The notes beneath the pieces are model-generated. The model was not told the origin of the DNA. It was given only the letters and a program-made list of their open reading frames with translations, and did not search any database. A DNA stretch of 64,000 nucleotides from Glaciimonas immobilis (GTDB lineage Bacteria; Pseudomonadota; Gammaproteobacteria; Burkholderiales; Burkholderiaceae_D), in assembly GCF_011947285.1 (NCBI RefSeq), contig NZ_JAAOZT010000003.1, forward strand, positions 186,001 through 250,000. The letters are read 5' to 3'. The translations under genes and the position numbers were made by a program. Shown piece after piece: positions 61,058 to 64,000 of this stretch; the first letter of the stretch is position 1, and every line of letters begins with the position of its first letter.

Positions 61058-62869
61058 TTACACGTTGCCTGGCAAAGCGAATACAGTCAAGACGCCGCCC
61101 AACTCTGTGTACTTAGCCAGATCTCTATAACCACCTACTGCGCCCAGACCTTCGGTGTCTTTTTCAAGACCTGCTGCAAGGCCAATCCCAGCCCAGCCGC
61201 CAATACCGGACAACACGCCGATGTACTGTTTACCTTTAAACGACCATGTGTGAACGTTGCCGATGATGCCGGAAGGTGTTTTGAACTTCCATAGTTCCTT
61301 GCCGTTTGCATCCACTGCTTTGATATAACCTTCCAGCGTACCGTAGAAAACTACATCGCCAGCAGTCGATAATGCACCACTCCATACAGAGAATTTCTCT
61401 GGCTTGGACCAGACAATTTTGCCTGTACCTGCATCCCAGGCGATAAAGTTACCCATGTTGCCTTTTGCTTTTTCGGCAGGATACATAGAGAGAGTTGCAC
61501 CAACATATGGCTGACCCGCTGTGTAGTCAACTTTGAACGGCTCGTAGTCCATGCAGACGTGGTTGGTCGGTACGTAGAACAGGCCAGTTTTTGGAGAAAA
61601 TGAAGCTGGTTGCTGATCTTTGGTGCCGAGTGCAGTCGGGCAAATGCCTTTGATATTAACGTCCGGTCCTTGACGATCGGTGCTGTACTTGGCATCAAGA
61701 ATTGGACGACCTGTTTTCATGTCAACGCCTGAAGCCCAGTTAACTGTTGGATCGTATTTTTGTGCTACTAGCAGTTCACCCGTCGAACGGTCCATGGTGT
61801 ATGCAAAGCCGTTACGATCCATATGGACCAACGTCTTACGCATTTGACCTTTGACCTTGATATCGGCCAGAATCATTTCATTGACGCCGTCATAATCCCA
61901 CTCATCATGCGGTGTCATCTGGAAGGCCCACTTGGCTTTACCTGTATCCAGATCGCGAGCAAAAATAGTCATGGACCATTTGTTATCGCCGGGACGTTGG
62001 CTCGGATTCCAGGTGCTTGGATTACCGGTGCCGTAGTACACAAGGTTCAGCGCTGGATCGTAGCTGTACCACCCCCAGGTTGTACCGCCGCCAAGTTTCC
62101 ATTGGTCCCCACTCCACGTTTTAAGTGATGAATCCTTACCAACCGGTGCCATCTTGCCATCGGTCCAGGTCATGGTTTTCTGGGGATCCATCAACATATC
62201 CGCGTCAGGCCCGGTGCTGAAGGCTTTCCACATCAACTTGCCGGTTTCAACGTCATAGGCAGCCAGACGACCGCGGACACCAAACTCACCACCGCTGATT
62301 CCGGTAATGATTTTGTCTTTAAAAACGTGTGGGGCATTAGTAGTCGTTTCACCGACCTTTGGATCGCCGACTTTTACTTTCCAAATTTCTTTACCTGTCT
62401 TCGCATCCAGTGCAACCAAGGTCGTGTCGGCTTGTTGCAAGAAAACTTTTCCGCTAGCGTATGCCACACCACGGTTTACCGTATCGCAACACATAACAGG
62501 AATAACTGAGGCATCTTGCTTAGGCTCGTATTTCCATTTAATCGTTTGATCGCCTAGATTAACTGCGAAGACTTTATTCGGGAACGGGCTGTGAACATAC
62601 ATCGTGTCACCCACCACCAAGGGTCCGCCTTCGTGACCGCGCAGAACGCCCGTCGAAAAGGTCCACGCGACTTGCAGATTCTTCGCATTGTCCTTATTGA
62701 TTTGCTTTAATTCACTATAACGCTGACTTGAATAATTACCAGACTGCGTCGCCCAGTTATCTGGATTTTTAGTGAGTGCCTCAATATCTGAATTGGCAAA
62801 TGCTAGAACCGGTACTGCAAGCAGAACGGCGCATTGCACCAAGCCTTTTAGGCTCTTTCGGGATGACAT
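61058..62869 (-). CDS. xoxF: lanthanide-dependent methanol dehydrogenase XoxF
   Basis: A 603-residue periplasmic PQQ enzyme oxidising methanol. A signal peptide ([19 protein letters not shown]) leads into the mature start [19 protein letters not shown]. The vicinal cysteines are in [11 protein letters not shown] near residue 125. The metal site is [12 protein letters not shown] near residue 322: catalytic Asp plus a second Asp two residues on, the XoxF lanthanide mark (Ala in calcium MxaF). The [10 protein letters not shown]-terminal segment is typical of XoxF5. AGGAG precedes the ATG, and a sigma-54 promoter lies 145 bases upstream. Confidence 0.96.
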   Translation of the reverse strand: MSSRKSLKGLVQCAVLLAVPVLAFANSDIEALTKNPDNWATQSGNYSSQRYSELKQINKDNAKNLQVAWTFSTGVLRGHEGGPLVVGDTMYVHSPFPNKVFAVNLGDQTIKWKYEPKQDASVIPVMCCDTVNRGVAYASGKVFLQQADTTLVALDAKTGKEIWKVKVGDPKVGETTTNAPHVFKDKIITGISGGEFGVRGRLAAYDVETGKLMWKAFSTGPDADMLMDPQKTMTWTDGKMAPVGKDSSLKTWSGDQWKLGGGTTWGWYSYDPALNLVYYGTGNPSTWNPSQRPGDNKWSMTIFARDLDTGKAKWAFQMTPHDEWDYDGVNEMILADIKVKGQMRKTLVHMDRNGFAYTMDRSTGELLVAQKYDPTVNWASGVDMKTGRPILDAKYSTDRQGPDVNIKGICPTALGTKDQQPASFSPKTGLFYVPTNHVCMDYEPFKVDYTAGQPYVGATLSMYPAEKAKGNMGNFIAWDAGTGKIVWSKPEKFSVWSGALSTAGDVVFYGTLEGYIKAVDANGKELWKFKTPSGIIGNVHTWSFKGKQYIGVLSGIGGWAGIGLAAGLEKDTEGLGAVGGYRDLAKYTELGGVLTVFALPGNV

Positions 62870-63015
62870 GTGTAATCTCCTGTTAATTTTTTTAAATAGA
62901 ACTCAACGAACCCACCTGCCACCAACCCTCTTTGGAAGTGAAGTTTTTGATCCGTTATTGGTACTACCTTTTGTATTGCCCACTTCGCTTCGCACTGTAC
63001 TTCGAATGATTACTC

Positions 63016-63032
63016 AGCATAGAACGTGCCAA
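63016..63032 (-). promoter_or_regulatory. sigma-54 promoter of xoxF
   Basis: On the minus strand TTGGCACG, TTCT, ATGCT: 11 of 12 positions of TGGCACG-N4-TTGCW match, with GG and GC 10 bases apart. Transcription would start about 135 bases before the xoxF ATG. Confidence 0.8.
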
Positions 63033-63033
63033 G

Positions 63034-63756
63034 CAAAGGTCTTTACGCTGGCGCCGGGCGCGCTGCCCATAGGGAGCGTCGACATTCATTGTGCAGGCAC
63101 CGCAACAGGCATTCGATGCTGCATAGCACCATGTTCAGATTGATGAACAGTGGGCTAAACGCTCTGTATCACTTTCGTGTCAAACCGGGTTCTAGTGAGC
63201 GTCGGAGATGATTAAAAGTATGGACGCCGGGCAGAGGGTTTACCAGACTAAAAGCGCTGGAATAAAAATTGAAAGGCACAGTAACCGCATGCCAATCCGA
63301 ACCAGTGATTCATGGCAACAGTGATATCTGCAGAGTGGGATCTGGGGCGTGGGCGTGGCAATACCGGGTGTGGTTATTGAAGGCAACGGCAAGGCACCTA
63401 CTGCACCTTGCCACGTTGCATATTTCAGCCATAAACAAAGGCAAATACCAGGCTGTAGCATGGCGATTCTGGCAGCACCCGCTATATTGAGCGGCTTAGT
63501 TTCTTTATCTGCATACAAAGGTTACAAATTACAACTGATGCCACCCAGAAAGCAAAGATTCGACTGCCTATCTGGCGAAAATTTCAACCCGACAACTACG
63601 TGCGACGAGCAGGTAGCAGCAATCATGCCCTACCAAGTTGCAGGGCAGTGATTGCTTGGGATGCGCGTACGGGTGCGCTCGTTACGACCTGTGAAGCCGA
63701 GGCCAAGGCGTAAATCGGCCTCAGTGCGCGCCCGGTGAGTGATGGTAGGAAAATGG
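63034..63756. other. long intergenic region upstream of xoxF
   Basis: About 720 bases with no gene I can support; short open frames on both strands lack family patterns and ribosome sites. A hairpin at 63382-63419 pairs GCAACGGCAAGG with CCTTGCCACGTTGC (two bases bulged). Activator sites for the sigma-54 promoter should lie here, 80-250 bases upstream of it. Confidence 0.45.
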
Positions 63757-64000
63757 TTATTGCACGAAGCAGGCTTGGTCGGCGGCGGCTTGAATTGTTT
63801 TGAATTTTTTGGCCATTGTTTTCACTATTTCGGGATCGCGAAATTCCGAACCGCGTTGGCCTCCGGTCATTTGTGGGCGCGCCGCAAGAGAAATTTCTAC
63901 AAACTCGTCATATTTTACCGAGGTCGCAATATTGTCCAGTGCACAGGAACACTTGTACAAATATTCGTATTTTCCTGCATGATTTTTCATACATTCAAGC
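63757..64000 (-). CDS. partial Cys-rich, probably exported protein
   Basis: The C-terminal part (about 81 codons) of a gene running off the window; the frame stays open to the last base, so an ATG at 63990 is probably internal. The sequence has CMKNHAGKYEYLYKCSCALD and a final QAACFVQ-like Cys (ADQACFVQ), suggesting disulfides, plus GQRGSEFRDPEIVKTMAKKF. I do not know its function. It is on the xoxF strand, upstream of its promoter. Confidence 0.7.
   Translation of the reverse strand, partial: LECMKNHAGKYEYLYKCSCALDNIATSVKYDEFVEISLAARPQMTGGQRGSEFRDPEIVKTMAKKFKTIQAAADQACFVQ

Noticed and set aside
63240-63651. Open frames on both strands upstream of xoxF
   Set aside because: No ribosome sites, no recognisable domains, and the two strands overlap; treated as intergenic.

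Overview
The window looks like a chromosomal segment of a betaproteobacterium of the order Burkholderiales, perhaps family Oxalobacteraceae. This rests on the rplU-rpmA-obgE-proB order, the grxD-ubiX pair, a red-type (form IC) RuBisCO operon of the Cupriavidus kind, and a xoxF/pqq methanol-oxidation set. Genus assignment is inference only.

Layout. 1-4 kb: a three-gene Dyp-type peroxidase operon followed by a decayed cytochrome P450. 4-14.8 kb: housekeeping genes (proB, obgE, rpmA, rplU, grxD, ubiX, an M61 peptidase, a DUF3429-like membrane protein, a MocA-like nucleotidyltransferase, dsbC and a UbiH-type monooxygenase). 14.9-20.1 kb: tRNA-Phe, a PEP-CTERM protein, a nonsense-mutated small DNA-binding protein, a Trp-rich small protein and a large GGDEF-EAL protein. 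20.2-34.2 kb: the Calvin cycle operon in the order cbbL-S-X-Y-E-F-P-T-Z-K-A with divergent cbbR. A 0.9-kb palindromic repeat element with a 36-bp tandem array sits between cbbK and cbbA, and cbbG (gap) is absent.

34.3-45.9 kb: PQQ-linked alcohol oxidation. It holds a TonB-receptor / YVTN-propeller / cytochrome b561 operon, an ankyrin protein, a PQQ alcohol dehydrogenase with its cytochrome c, and pqqABCDE. 45.9-50.6 kb: a dense toxin-antitoxin island with higBA, a Phd-PIN pair, a RelE-RHH pair, a SymE remnant, yefM with a nonsense-mutated yoeB, a frameshifted HTH antitoxin, and an autorepressed-looking Fic protein. 50.8-57.1 kb: a GlxA-type regulator, glutathione-linked formaldehyde oxidation (gfa, fghA, adhC) and a sigma-54 activator. 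57.3-64 kb: the xoxF cluster (xoxF, cytochrome c, xoxJ-like binding protein, an unknown exported protein, an ATP-grasp protein) and a partial Cys-rich protein at the window end.

How it fits together: methanol is oxidised in the periplasm by XoxF (DYD lanthanide motif) with PQQ made by pqqABCDE. Formaldehyde is captured by glutathione (Gfa, AdhC, FghA) and oxidised to formate, and the resulting CO2 can be fixed by the Calvin cycle. The strongest new signal is a set of three good -24/-12 (sigma-54) promoter matches, in front of xoxF, pqqA and the TonB-receptor operon, with a sigma-54 activator gene in the same window. This suggests one sigma-54 regulon joining the enzyme, its cofactor and a candidate lanthanide/metallophore uptake system.
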